From NCBI GenBank assembly GCA_002415785.1, contig DIAJ01000012.1, forward strand, positions 4,301-68,300: 64,000 nucleotides of DNA. The letters run 5' to 3'. The notes under the pieces are model-generated. The model was not told where the DNA came from. It made no database searches and was given only the letters and a program-made list of their open reading frames with translations. Shown in pieces: positions 1 to 8,399 of this stretch. The first letter of the stretch is position 1. The number at the start of each line of letters is the position of its first letter. The position numbers and the translations under genes are program-made. The DNA is from Flavobacteriales bacterium UBA5081 (GTDB lineage: Bacteria; Bacteroidota; Bacteroidia; Flavobacteriales_E; Vicingaceae).

Positions 1-72
1 ACTTAAATTAGGAAACAGGCCTAGAATTCCTGCCCGCCGATGCACAGGCTCGTGAAAGGCAGGCGGGTTTTG

Positions 73-117
73 TTTACTTTTTTCTCCCGATTGCTATCGG
101 GAATGGAAAAAAGTAAA
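73..117. repeat. Hairpin-forming intergenic repeat
   Basis: A long imperfect palindrome. The outer arms (73-84 and 106-117) match over 12 bp, the inner arms (85-91 and 96-102) over 7 bp, with a 4-base loop TGCT and a 3-base bulge at 103-105. A GC-rich partly self-complementary stretch (about 31-67) precedes it. The arms carry T runs on the left and A runs on the right, which is the wrong polarity for an intrinsic terminator on either strand, so it reads as an interspersed hairpin repeat. A hairpin of similar style but different sequence is at 8038-8061. Confidence 0.6.
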
Positions 118-158
118 GACAGAGTGCTGAAAACAAAATAGCTTAGTTATTTACTTTT

Positions 159-200
159 TTAACCACAAAGGCCACTAAGTAGTCGCGAAGACCGCAAAGT
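159..200 (+). repeat. Copy 1 of a degenerate intergenic repeat
   Basis: This 42-base stretch (pattern TTAACC-CAAAGG-CTAAG-CGCG-CAAAG) matches the reverse complement of 53700-53740 at most positions. It lies downstream of lptB, outside any gene. It is probably a decayed dispersed repeat; no function is visible. Confidence 0.45.
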
Positions 201-286
201 TTTTTTTTGCTTTTAGCAATATCCTTTTAAAAAACTATATCAATAATCAAATTTAATCAAACATCTAAAGTCTATACTCTAATTTC

Positions 287-1027
287 CTATTGAGCAAAAT
301 TCTTTCTCTTCAACTCAAAGTTTTTACCCAAGTAAACTTTTCTTACTTGCTCATCGCTGGCTAACTCTTCAGCAGTTCCTGCTTTTAGAATCTTACCTTC
401 AAAAAGCAAATAGGCTCTATCGGTGATGGAAAGCGTTTCATTTACATTGTGGTCGGTAATGAGAATTCCAATGTTCTTCTTCTTTAAATCTGCCACAATA
501 CTCTGAATATCTTCCACAGCAATAGGGTCAACTCCTGCAAAAGGTTCATCCAACAAAATAAATTTAGGATCTGTAGCCAATGCTCTGGCAATTTCTGTTC
601 GCCTGCGCTCACCACCCGAAAGCAAGTCCCCTCGGTTTGTGCGCACATGCTGTAAACCAAACTCATCTAACAAAGACTCCAATTTATCGGCTTGCTCTTT
701 TTTGCTGAGCTTAGTCATTTCTAGAATGGCTTTAATGTTATCTTCTACCGAAAGCTTTCTAAAAACGGAAGCTTCTTGAGCCAAATAACCAATTCCCAGT
801 TTGGCTCTTTTATACATAGGAAGTGAAGTAATCTCATCACCTTCCAAAAAGATCTTCCCTTCATTAGGCGTTACTAAACCTACGATCATGTAAAATGAAG
901 TTGTTTTTCCGGCACCATTGGGACCTAAAAGTCCAACAATTTCTCCTTGGTTAACTTCTACAGATACGCCTTTTACAACCGTTCTGCTTTTATACTTTTT
1001 GACAATATTTTCAGCTCTTAACTTCAT
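287..1027 (-). CDS. lptB: LPS export ABC transporter ATP-binding protein LptB
   Basis: Cytoplasmic ATPase of the Lpt machine, which extracts lipopolysaccharide from the inner membrane and powers its transfer to the outer membrane. Seen: one ABC domain of 246 residues with Walker A GPNGAGKTT near residue 35, the signature LSGGERRR, and Walker B FILLDEPFAGVDP; there is no membrane segment. The start is the ATG at 1027. It is the last gene of a minus-strand run after the DUF5686 protein, tatC and kdsD. KdsD also serves LPS synthesis (Kdo), which favours LptB over related branched-chain amino-acid ABC ATPases. A possible partner, an LptE-like lipoprotein, is encoded at 24929-25441; other Lpt genes are outside the window. 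Confidence 0.93.
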   Translation of the reverse strand: MKLRAENIVKKYKSRTVVKGVSVEVNQGEIVGLLGPNGAGKTTSFYMIVGLVTPNEGKIFLEGDEITSLPMYKRAKLGIGYLAQEASVFRKLSVEDNIKAILEMTKLSKKEQADKLESLLDEFGLQHVRTNRGDLLSGGERRRTEIARALATDPKFILLDEPFAGVDPIAVEDIQSIVADLKKKNIGILITDHNVNETLSITDRAYLLFEGKILKAGTAEELASDEQVRKVYLGKNFELKRKNFAQ

Positions 1028-1054
1028 TCAATTCAGTTTTACAAACAAGAAAGC

Positions 1055-3535
1055 TTAGAAGGAAAATTCAAAAGCTCCTCGAATGCCAAATTTCGCAATA
1101 TTTGGATGATCTAAGTAATTTAAACGCCACATGGCATCAATTCGTATCACTTTAAAGATGTTTTCAATCCCCATGGCAATTTCTGTGTAAGGTTCATTCA
1201 GTTCAAAAATGTTGTTGGGCAAAATAAATTCCGAACGATGCCGATTGCTCAAATTTCCGGCTACTGCACGAGCTGCCACTACTTCTCTCCACTTTAACTT
1301 ACGCAACAAAGGTATTTTATTTAAAAAGAATCCATCGAAATGATGAGTGTACATTATTGTGGCATATTCGTCACTAATGAACTCAAAAAAGTTCATCAGG
1401 TTAAAGGCTTGTTGATCGTAAAAGTAGGTCTCGTTACCGTTGTGAATTTCCAAAAGTGGATAAGGCAATGTTCCAAAATACTTACCGGCGGTAAATCGCA
1501 CTTTTGAGTAACCTAAAACACCGGTATTGATGTTATCGCTAATGGCTAATTCTAATTTTTGATAATCGTAATCTCCATCTAAAAAGTCTTTTAAGCCCAT
1601 GGTTAATTGAAACTCCAAAATAGGATATTCGCTCCCCAAGCTCAAGCGTTCAAACTCGCCCTCTACAAATTTCTCCTTATAGGCAAAGCGAGTATACAAA
1701 CTCACTTCAGAGGTATTAATCATCTCATCTTCCACTACTCCAATCTCCGGATCAGCATTAAACCTTCTATACTCCAAACTCCCCAACGGACGCATCAATC
1801 GTTTTGTTAAAAACAACTTATTTGAAAAGCCGGTAATCCACTCTCTTTCATAAGAAAATTCAAAAGACTCTACATCAGTTAACTTATCGTTTGGATTTCT
1901 TCGTAAAAAAGAAGACAAAATGTTGTCCTCTGCAAAAGCATTTCTACTTTGTCCCAATTGCTCAACATCTCTCTTGTATTGAAACTCTACTCGCTGTCGC
2001 GGATTGTCGCTTAACTTGTATAGAACTCCTCCATTGTATTTAAAACGCTGATCAGTTAAGCCATAAGCCAAATAGCCATTGAGCATAACCCTGGTACTAA
2101 AGTTGTTCGAAGTCCTCCCTCCAAGGCGAAAACGATGCCCCTCAACCGGATTGTAACTATAGGCTTTAAAATAAGGTCCAATTTCAAACCAGCCCACTTC
2201 TTTATAACCGGTAAAAATGAGCTGAACAACATCAATAAATGTTCTAAATGCAGGAACATTTTTAACAGAATCAACCATTTCATAAATACCCTGCTGGTTT
2301 TTGGATAAGGTATCGTGACGCGCTGTCTGCCAAAAGCTTTGTTCTTTATTATTGGCATCTTTTAAAACAGTTACATTATCAATTCCTTCGTAATACTTGT
2401 CCTCTAAGGGTTTATTTATCACAAAATCTTTATATGAAGTGTGTTTTCTTCCGTAAAGTCCCATGATTTTTTCACCTACCTGAAAATCGACTACCAACTC
2501 ATCTTTGCTCAACATCCAGTATTGGTTATCCACTTTTTTATATTCTTGCTTTACTTCAAAGCCATTGATAAAGTTGATGTTGGCATTTTCATTGATTCCG
2601 GCTTCAATTCGTTTGATGGCGTAAGTGGTATCGTTCACCCACATGGTTCCACTAAAAACCGGCTCGTGCTTCATTCTTGGTACAAAATCAATTTCATAGC
2701 AGTATCTGTTGTCAATATATACACTATCCTTCAAATAATAGCGGTAGTAAAGTAAGCCTGTGGTCGAAATTGGGCTGACAAAAGACTTTCCAAATACGTC
2801 GATGGTATTTTCGTAAACATTCACTTTCTGATACATATCACCCAAAAACTGAGTAATGCTTTCGTTAGACGTTCCAGAAACTTGAGAGGCTTTGATGTAC
2901 TCCTTTTCTGATTTCGGACTTCTTCTGTAATAGTAATCCGACAAAGACTCAGTCATAAACATGGGCAAAAACTGCTTCTCCTCAGAAGTACTGTCTACAT
3001 AATCGAAAATAAATTGAAAGTTTTTAAAGATCTTTTTCTTCTTAAAGTCTTCTGTTACATTATTCAGGTCGAACTCTACTTTGTTATACACCTCATAGTG
3101 GTAATAATCATATTTCTCGCGATTATTTGCCTCTCGGTTTCTCCAGATTCTTCTGAGAATATCATGGGCAGGATTTCCTTCGTACTCAATCACCACTTCT
3201 TCTATGTCGACACCACCTGGAGATAAAGCGAAATTCACCTTTTGTTCTACATCTTTTTTCACTGACTTAGCAAGTGAATTATAGCCTAAAAAGCTTGCTT
3301 GTAGTGAATCGGTAGGATAGTAGGTTTCAATTCGGTAGTTTCCGTCAATATCCGTTGAAGTTCCCACCTTAGAGTCTTGAAAAACCACATTTACAAAGGG
3401 CAATGCTTCTTTGGTTTCTGCATCGATTACTTTTCCGCTAACTATGGTTTTTTGCGCATAAAAACTAGGAGCTGCGAGCAAAAGCAGCAAAAGAACTACC
3501 CAATGATTAGCAATTGAAACTCCTCTTTTGTCCAT
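1055..3535 (-). CDS. DUF5686 / carboxypeptidase-regulatory-like outer-membrane protein
   Basis: A large (826 aa) envelope protein of the Bacteroidota family that joins an N-terminal carboxypeptidase-regulatory-like beta-sandwich to a DUF5686 C-terminal part. Seen: a hydrophobic signal segment with AQ at about residue 27, the sandwich at about 30-115 (motifs SGKVIDAETKEALPFVNV and DIDGNYRI), then a long beta-rich region rich in Tyr, Asn and Arg ending in AFEFSF, a terminal Phe typical of outer-membrane barrels. Function is unknown in the family; an outer-membrane barrel is the inference. It lies 27 bases upstream of lptB and 60 bases downstream of tatC on the same strand. No truncation is visible. 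Confidence 0.85.
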   Translation of the reverse strand: MDKRGVSIANHWVVLLLLLLAAPSFYAQKTIVSGKVIDAETKEALPFVNVVFQDSKVGTSTDIDGNYRIETYYPTDSLQASFLGYNSLAKSVKKDVEQKVNFALSPGGVDIEEVVIEYEGNPAHDILRRIWRNREANNREKYDYYHYEVYNKVEFDLNNVTEDFKKKKIFKNFQFIFDYVDSTSEEKQFLPMFMTESLSDYYYRRSPKSEKEYIKASQVSGTSNESITQFLGDMYQKVNVYENTIDVFGKSFVSPISTTGLLYYRYYLKDSVYIDNRYCYEIDFVPRMKHEPVFSGTMWVNDTTYAIKRIEAGINENANINFINGFEVKQEYKKVDNQYWMLSKDELVVDFQVGEKIMGLYGRKHTSYKDFVINKPLEDKYYEGIDNVTVLKDANNKEQSFWQTARHDTLSKNQQGIYEMVDSVKNVPAFRTFIDVVQLIFTGYKEVGWFEIGPYFKAYSYNPVEGHRFRLGGRTSNNFSTRVMLNGYLAYGLTDQRFKYNGGVLYKLSDNPRQRVEFQYKRDVEQLGQSRNAFAEDNILSSFLRRNPNDKLTDVESFEFSYEREWITGFSNKLFLTKRLMRPLGSLEYRRFNADPEIGVVEDEMINTSEVSLYTRFAYKEKFVEGEFERLSLGSEYPILEFQLTMGLKDFLDGDYDYQKLELAISDNINTGVLGYSKVRFTAGKYFGTLPYPLLEIHNGNETYFYDQQAFNLMNFFEFISDEYATIMYTHHFDGFFLNKIPLLRKLKWREVVAARAVAGNLSNRHRSEFILPNNIFELNEPYTEIAMGIENIFKVIRIDAMWRLNYLDHPNIAKFGIRGAFEFSF

Positions 3536-3595
3536 CTTAATTTAGAAGCCCTAAAAATACATAATCATTCATGTATGAGTAAATTTTCTACTGAA

Positions 3596-4423
3596 TTATT
3601 CTTTTTCAGCCTCTTTTTTCGCCACTGCCCTTGAAATAATTATACTAATTTCATACAAAATCACTAGTGGAATAGAAACCAACACTTGAGAAGTAATATC
3701 GGGCGGTGTAATAATTGCCGATAAAATCAACACTGCAATAATCGCATGCCGACGGTAGGTTTTCATTAAATGCGGTGTTACCAAGCCCACTTTCGACAAG
3801 AAATAAACTACAATCGGCAACTGAAATATTAAACCTGTTGCTAAAGTAATGGTAGAAACTGTTGAAATGTATGATTTTAAACTAATTTGATTATGAACCA
3901 AGTCACTCACCCTATATCCTCCTAAAAACTGCACCGACATAGGCGTAATTACATAGTAACCAAAAGCTACTCCGGTTAAAAAGAGTAAAGAGCCCCAAAA
4001 CACAATCCCCTTAGCGTAATTTTTTTCACTTTTCTTAAGCGCAGGTTTTATAAATCGCCAAAGTTCATAGAGAATGTAAGGGAATGAAATCACCAAAGCC
4101 GCCACTACAGAAACAAGTATGTGCATGCTAAACTGCCCTGCCATGGTAAGGTTAATCAGCTCAAATTTTAAATCTTTAAAACAGAGGTTTTCTCCGAGAT
4201 TTAGCCATTGAGATAAATCGCAGAGCAGTTGATAAGTGACAAAATCATTAAAAGCAGGGGCTAAAATAATTGTATCGAAAACTATTCCCTTAAAGACAAA
4301 AGCCACAATACCGAACACTAGCAGTGCTATAACAATTCGGATTAAGTGCCACCTTAAAATTTCAAGATGATCCAAAAAGGACATCCCTTCATCTTCCTCG
4401 TCGAAACTCTGATCTAAACTCAC
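3596..4423 (-). CDS. tatC: Sec-independent protein translocase TatC
   Basis: Multispanning receptor subunit of the twin-arginine translocase, which moves folded proteins across the inner membrane. Seen: 275 residues, N-terminal MSFLDHLEILRWHLIR (the conserved TatC start region with the E-L-R pattern), about six hydrophobic segments, and the conserved FPYILYELWRFIKPAL stretch before the third segment. The likely start is a GTG at 4421-4423, which overlaps the kdsD stop codon by one base (TAGTG), so translational coupling is probable. An insertion with two Cys near residues 68-80 (LLCDLSQWLNLGENLCF) in the first periplasmic loop is common in this phylum as far as I recall. TatA/TatB are not in the window. 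Confidence 0.95.
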   Translation of the reverse strand: MSLDQSFDEEDEGMSFLDHLEILRWHLIRIVIALLVFGIVAFVFKGIVFDTIILAPAFNDFVTYQLLCDLSQWLNLGENLCFKDLKFELINLTMAGQFSMHILVSVVAALVISFPYILYELWRFIKPALKKSEKNYAKGIVFWGSLLFLTGVAFGYYVITPMSVQFLGGYRVSDLVHNQISLKSYISTVSTITLATGLIFQLPIVVYFLSKVGLVTPHLMKTYRRHAIIAVLILSAIITPPDITSQVLVSIPLVILYEISIIISRAVAKKEAEKE

Positions 4424-5388
4424 TAGATTAACCCTTCTTTTAATAAATCATGAAAATGTACTACTCCAACATACTCTTCGCCTGAGCATACAATTAATTG
4501 CGAAATATTAGTTTGTTTCATCACTTTTACTGCTTCTACTGCCATAGCATCTTCCATAATGGTTTTGGGAGAACTAGTCATTATATCTCTGGCTTTCACC
4601 TGACTTAAATCGTGATCTTGACTCAACATTCTTCTCAAATCTCCATCGGTAATTACACCAATTGCTTTCTTCCCTTCTACTACAGCAGTAACTCCTAAGC
4701 GCTTAGTTGATATTTCAATAATAACTTCTTTTAAGCTACTTTCAGCAGACACTGCCGGCTTTTCATTTTGCTGATACAAATCCGAAACACGCAGATACAA
4801 TCGCTTACCCAAAGCTCCTCCCGGATGATATCGGGCAAAATCTTTACTGCCAAACTCACGGCATTCAATTAAACAAACAGCTAATGCGTCGCCCATTACC
4901 ATTTGAGCAGTTGTGCTGTTGGTGGGCGCTAAATTATTCGGACAAGCTTCTTTTTCCACCGCACAGCTTATGCGAAAGTCGGCATGTTCTCCTAAGTAAG
5001 ATGAAAAATTTCCGGTTAGGGCGACAAGTGTGTTCCCCATGCCTTTTACCAAAGGCACTAAAACCTTCACTTCCGGGGTGTCGCCACTTTTTGAAATACA
5101 AATAACAACGTCCTCTTTTTGCACCATGCCTAAATCACCGTGAATGGCATCTGCTGCATGCATAAACAATGCAGGTGTACCGGTAGAATTTAAAGTTGCA
5201 ACAATTTTTTGTGCAACAATTGCACTCTTTCCTATTCCACTTACGACAACTCTGCCCTTACATTGATAGATTGTTTCCACAACATCCACGAATTCATCGT
5301 TGATTGAAGCCATTAAGGCCTCTATAGAATCCCGCTCTATTTGAAGCGTTTGCCGTGCAATTTGCTTAATTTCGTCAGAATTTTTCAA
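4423..5388 (-). CDS. kdsD: D-arabinose 5-phosphate isomerase (KpsF/GutQ family)
   Basis: Interconverts ribulose 5-phosphate and arabinose 5-phosphate, the first step of Kdo synthesis for LPS; cytoplasmic. Seen: 321 residues, an SIS sugar-isomerase domain at about 33-180 with GIGKSAIVAQKI, SKSGDTPE and HPGGALGKRL, then two CBS domains (about 205-260 and 270-320, including GVITDGDLRR). This layout and length are those of KdsD/KpsF/GutQ. The start ATG at 5388 is 107 bases from the divergent recQ start. The gene overlaps tatC by one base. GutQ-like sugar-alcohol use is the alternative, but the link to lptB favours Kdo synthesis. Confidence 0.92.
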   Translation of the reverse strand: MKNSDEIKQIARQTLQIERDSIEALMASINDEFVDVVETIYQCKGRVVVSGIGKSAIVAQKIVATLNSTGTPALFMHAADAIHGDLGMVQKEDVVICISKSGDTPEVKVLVPLVKGMGNTLVALTGNFSSYLGEHADFRISCAVEKEACPNNLAPTNSTTAQMVMGDALAVCLIECREFGSKDFARYHPGGALGKRLYLRVSDLYQQNEKPAVSAESSLKEVIIEISTKRLGVTAVVEGKKAIGVITDGDLRRMLSQDHDLSQVKARDIMTSSPKTIMEDAMAVEAVKVMKQTNISQLIVCSGEEYVGVVHFHDLLKEGLI

Positions 5389-5415
5389 AAATTTGATTTT
5401 TGTTTTTTAAACTCT

Positions 5416-5458
5416 AAAATTTTACTAACTTGTATTTCCAAATATGGAGTAAAATTTT
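5416..5458. promoter_or_regulatory. 11-bp inverted repeat in the kdsD-recQ divergent region; candidate recQ promoter
   Basis: AAAATTTTACT (5416-5426) and its exact reverse complement (5448-5458) are separated by 21 bases between the divergent kdsD and recQ genes. TTG at 5430-5432 and TAAAATTTTG at 5450-5459 are 17 bases apart, near the Bacteroidota -33/-7 pattern (TTTG, TAnnTTTG) but not exact. This could be an operator over a promoter. AT-rich repeats of this size can arise by chance. Confidence 0.35.
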
Positions 5459-5495
5459 GTAGCAAAAGTAACCGAAATAAAGTAAAAGACAATTA

Positions 5496-7679
5496 ATGGA
5501 GACAGCATCTATACCATTGACAGGCGAGTTAAAAAAGTACTTTGGTTTTTCAACTTTTAAAGGAGAACAAGAAGCAGTTATTCGTAGTGTACTAGATAAA
5601 AATGACACTTTTGTGATTATGCCTACCGGTGGAGGTAAATCGATGTGCTACCAATTGCCGGCATTGATTATGGAGGGAACCGCTATTGTGGTTTCACCAC
5701 TTATTGCTTTAATGAAAAACCAGGTAGATGCCATTCGCGGCTTTTCAGATGGAGATCACATTGCTCACTTTATGAACTCCTCACTTAACAAAACTGAGCT
5801 TAATCGCGTTAAAACTGATTTGGAAGACGGGAAGACCAAGCTGCTTTATGTTGCCCCGGAAACCTTAACCAAACAAGTTAACATTGATTTTTTCAAAACC
5901 ATTAATATTTCCTTTTTCGCCATTGATGAAGCACACTGTATCTCGGAATGGGGCCACGATTTCCGTCCGGAGTACAGAAGATTGCGCGACATTATTGAGG
6001 CCATAGATCGAGTGCCTATTATAGCACTAACCGCTACAGCTACTCCAAAAGTTCAACAAGATATTCAGAAAAATTTAGGAATGCTGGATGCCAACGTTTT
6101 TAAGGCATCTTTTAACCGTCCGAATTTATATTATGAGGTAAACCCCAAACGCGAAGCCAATTCTCAAATTGTAAAGCGCATTAACCAAATGAAAGGTAAA
6201 TCGGGCATTGTTTACTGCCTAAGCCGAAAAAAAGTAGAAGAATTAGCGGAAACACTTCAAGTAAACGGCATTAAAGCACTCCCCTATCATGCAGGCTTAG
6301 ATGCTTCCACAAGAGCCAAGCATCAAGATAAATTTTTGATGGAAGAAGCCGATGTGATTGTTGCCACCATTGCTTTTGGTATGGGAATTGACAAGCCGGA
6401 TGTACGTTTTGTAATTCACCACGATATTCCTAAAAGTTTGGAGGGCTACTATCAAGAAACCGGAAGAGCCGGACGTGACGGCGGCGAAGGGAAATGCATC
6501 GCCTTTTACAGCTATAAAGACATTGAGAAATTGGAGAAATTTCTCCAAGGAAAACCAGTTGCAGAACAAGAAATTGGCAGGCAGCTGATTTTTGAAACAG
6601 TTTCTTATGCAGAAACGGCAGTTTGTAGAAGAAAGCAACTCTTGCATTACTTTGGAGAGCAATACGATGAAGACAATTGTGGCAACTGCGACAATTGCTT
6701 AAATCCACGTGAACAGTTTGATGCACAAAAAGAAGTGCAGTTACTTTTAGAAACTATTTTGGATTTAAAAGAAAACTTTAAAGCCAATTACCTTTCTAAT
6801 TTCCTTTCGGGGGAAATTACCAGCGAAATTAAGTCATTGAGAAATGATGAGCACCGCCTATTTGGTGCCGGTAAAGAACACGATGAAATTAAATGGAACT
6901 CCATCATTCGCCAGTGTATTTTAAACAACTTTATCATTAAGGAAATTGAGAACTACGGTATTTTAAAAGTGAGCAAGAAAGGCAAAGATTTCATGAAGAA
7001 GCCGAAAGAAATCATGATGATTGAGCCGAAAAAATACGATAGCTCCGATAATGGCAGTGTAATGGCTGCAGGTGGCAGCGGTGGAGCTGCAGACGAAGAG
7101 CTCTTCAACATTTTAAAAGACTTGTGCAAGGAAGTTGCGAGAGATGAAGACCTTCCGCCATACGTTATTTTCTCTGAGCCATCATTGGAGGATATGGCTA
7201 CTCGCTATCCGATTACCATGGAGGAGTTAACAAACATCACCGGAGTTGGTCAAGGCAAAGCAGAGAAGTTTGGGGCACCCTTTTTAGAGGCCATTAAGGA
7301 TTACGTAGAAGAAAACGAAATTGAACGCCCGGATGACATGGTGGTAAAATCTGTGGTCAATAAATCAGGGCTAAAAGTATATATTATTCAAAGTATCGAC
7401 CGCAAAATGCCTTTGGAAGACATTGCCGGAGCAAAAGGCAAAACGGTTGATGAGATTTTAGAGGAAATCGAACACATCGTTGAAAGTGGCACCAAAGTTA
7501 ACTTGGACTACATTTTAGATGAACTGTTGGATGAAGAATATCAAGAAGAAATTTTTGATTATTTCCGCGATACCGAGGTAGACTCTATTGATGAAGCCAT
7601 GGAGGAATTTGAAGATGTATACTCTGAGGAAGAATTGCGCATGATGAGGATTAAGTTTTTGTCGATTATGGGGAATTGA
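5496..7679 (+). CDS. recQ: ATP-dependent DNA helicase RecQ
   Basis: A 3'-5' DNA helicase that acts in recombination and replication-fork repair. Seen in 727 residues: Walker A PTGGGKS (43-49), DEAH box IDEAHCISEWGHDF (from 143), motif VI YQETGRAGRDG, the RecQ zinc-binding cluster (CRRKQLLHYF ... CGNCDNC, about 375-405), a winged-helix region, an HRDC domain at about 530-605 (ATRYPITMEELTNITGVGQGKAEKFG), and an acidic C-terminal extension of about 120 residues. The extension is usual in Bacteroidota RecQ and explains the length beyond the roughly 610 residues of E. coli RecQ. It is transcribed alone, divergent from kdsD. I see no terminator after it. Confidence 0.96.
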   Translation: METASIPLTGELKKYFGFSTFKGEQEAVIRSVLDKNDTFVIMPTGGGKSMCYQLPALIMEGTAIVVSPLIALMKNQVDAIRGFSDGDHIAHFMNSSLNKTELNRVKTDLEDGKTKLLYVAPETLTKQVNIDFFKTINISFFAIDEAHCISEWGHDFRPEYRRLRDIIEAIDRVPIIALTATATPKVQQDIQKNLGMLDANVFKASFNRPNLYYEVNPKREANSQIVKRINQMKGKSGIVYCLSRKKVEELAETLQVNGIKALPYHAGLDASTRAKHQDKFLMEEADVIVATIAFGMGIDKPDVRFVIHHDIPKSLEGYYQETGRAGRDGGEGKCIAFYSYKDIEKLEKFLQGKPVAEQEIGRQLIFETVSYAETAVCRRKQLLHYFGEQYDEDNCGNCDNCLNPREQFDAQKEVQLLLETILDLKENFKANYLSNFLSGEITSEIKSLRNDEHRLFGAGKEHDEIKWNSIIRQCILNNFIIKEIENYGILKVSKKGKDFMKKPKEIMMIEPKKYDSSDNGSVMAAGGSGGAADEELFNILKDLCKEVARDEDLPPYVIFSEPSLEDMATRYPITMEELTNITGVGQGKAEKFGAPFLEAIKDYVEENEIERPDDMVVKSVVNKSGLKVYIIQSIDRKMPLEDIAGAKGKTVDEILEEIEHIVESGTKVNLDYILDELLDEEYQEEIFDYFRDTEVDSIDEAMEEFEDVYSEEELRMMRIKFLSIMGN

Positions 7680-7762
7680 TTGTTTTTATAATAACCTTTT
7701 TTTCAGCCTTATGGATTTAAAACCAATACTTAGAATCTGAGAAAAGCAATTAACTATTAAGG

Positions 7763-7948
7763 ATGAATCACTTAATACTAACTACAGGCATTCTACTTAT
7801 TGTTCTAGGTTTCAGTTTAATTATTTAAGTAATAAAGCCTATTCCAAAAGAAGAAGATACTAATATGCACAACTATCAAGGTATTTTATCCGGTTTAGGA
7901 CTTATTGTGTTTGGAGTAGTATTAATTTACAGACAACTTTATAAGTGA
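7763..7948 (+). pseudogene. Small two-helix membrane ORF interrupted by an in-frame TAA
   Basis: Two short ORFs lie in the same frame. The first (7763-7828) encodes 21 residues with a hydrophobic run (TGILLIVLGFSLII) and ends in TAA. After that stop the frame stays open for 39 more codons, with VIKPIPKEEDTN and then an ATG at 7865 giving LSGLGLIVFGVVLIY and a basic end. Read through, the product would be a 61-residue hairpin of two similar helices joined by a charged loop. This looks like a gene broken by one nonsense mutation, though two separate micro-proteins, readthrough or a base error are possible. I do not recognise the family. Confidence 0.45.
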
Positions 7949-8037
7949 TATGTTTGTATCTTTTAAAATAGAACCTCTGTTAATTGCTAGTATCCTTATA
8001 TCGCTTGTCTTTCTATAGCTAAACCTTTGTTTGTTCC

Positions 8038-8061
8038 TTCTTTCTCCTTGATGAGAAAGAA
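8038..8061. repeat. Intergenic hairpin
   Basis: TTCTTTCTC and GAGAAAGAA form a perfect 9-bp stem with a 6-base loop. The left arm is T/C-rich and no T tract follows, so it does not look like an intrinsic terminator. It resembles the hairpin at 73-117 in style and is probably part of a dispersed intergenic repeat. Confidence 0.5.
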
Positions 8062-8204
8062 GCAAAGAATCAAGACAAAACAAACTTCCCCGCTATGTCT
8101 TACGCCGCCTCGTGTTTTGTCAGGCAGCCCAATTTTCAAAGCTTCGCTTTGATTTGGAACGATTCAGTTTTAGATTAAAATCCAGTCTAATTTAATTATA
8201 AAAA

Positions 8205-8304
8205 GTCATGCTGAACTAGTTTCAGCATCTGTAACTAATTAGTAGTTATTTTTAATGAGTAGAATTTAAAAGATTAACAGATCCTAAACTAAATTCAGGG
8301 TGAC
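8205..8304. mobile_element. MITE-like element with imperfect terminal inverted repeats
   Basis: The 27 bases at 8205-8231 (beginning GTCATGCTGAA) match the reverse complement of 8278-8304 (beginning GTCACCCTGAA) at roughly 80 percent of positions. The 100-bp unit has no coding capacity. Sequences with this pattern are, as I recall, common between genes in Bacteroidota; that is recollection, not a search result. Confidence 0.45.
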
Positions 8305-8399
8305 GTTTTTATATTGTAAGATCCGTTTCAAATTTTAAGTTTTATCACAACAAGCAAAGTAAGAAAAGCTCTGTTTAATCACAAAGCTTTTCACACCCC

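Larger units (their letters stand above)
7680..8399. other. Gene-poor intergenic region with hairpins and a broken small ORF
   Basis: About 720 bases between recQ and the ABC-F gene. It holds an interrupted two-helix membrane ORF (7763-7948), a hairpin at 8038-8061 (9-bp stem, 6-base loop), a short palindrome CAAAGC-TTC-GCTTTG at 8137-8151, and a MITE-like inverted-repeat element at 8205-8304. No intact gene of convincing size is present on either strand. Confidence 0.6.

Noticed and set aside
73..117. Intrinsic terminator for lptB
   Set aside because: The stem has T-rich left and A-rich right arms, so neither strand has the stem followed by a T tract; it is also more than 160 bases from the lptB stop.
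6297..6726. Minus-strand ORFs inside recQ
   Set aside because: They lie opposite the conserved RecQ helicase and zinc-binding regions and have no resemblance of their own; they are shadows of recQ codons.
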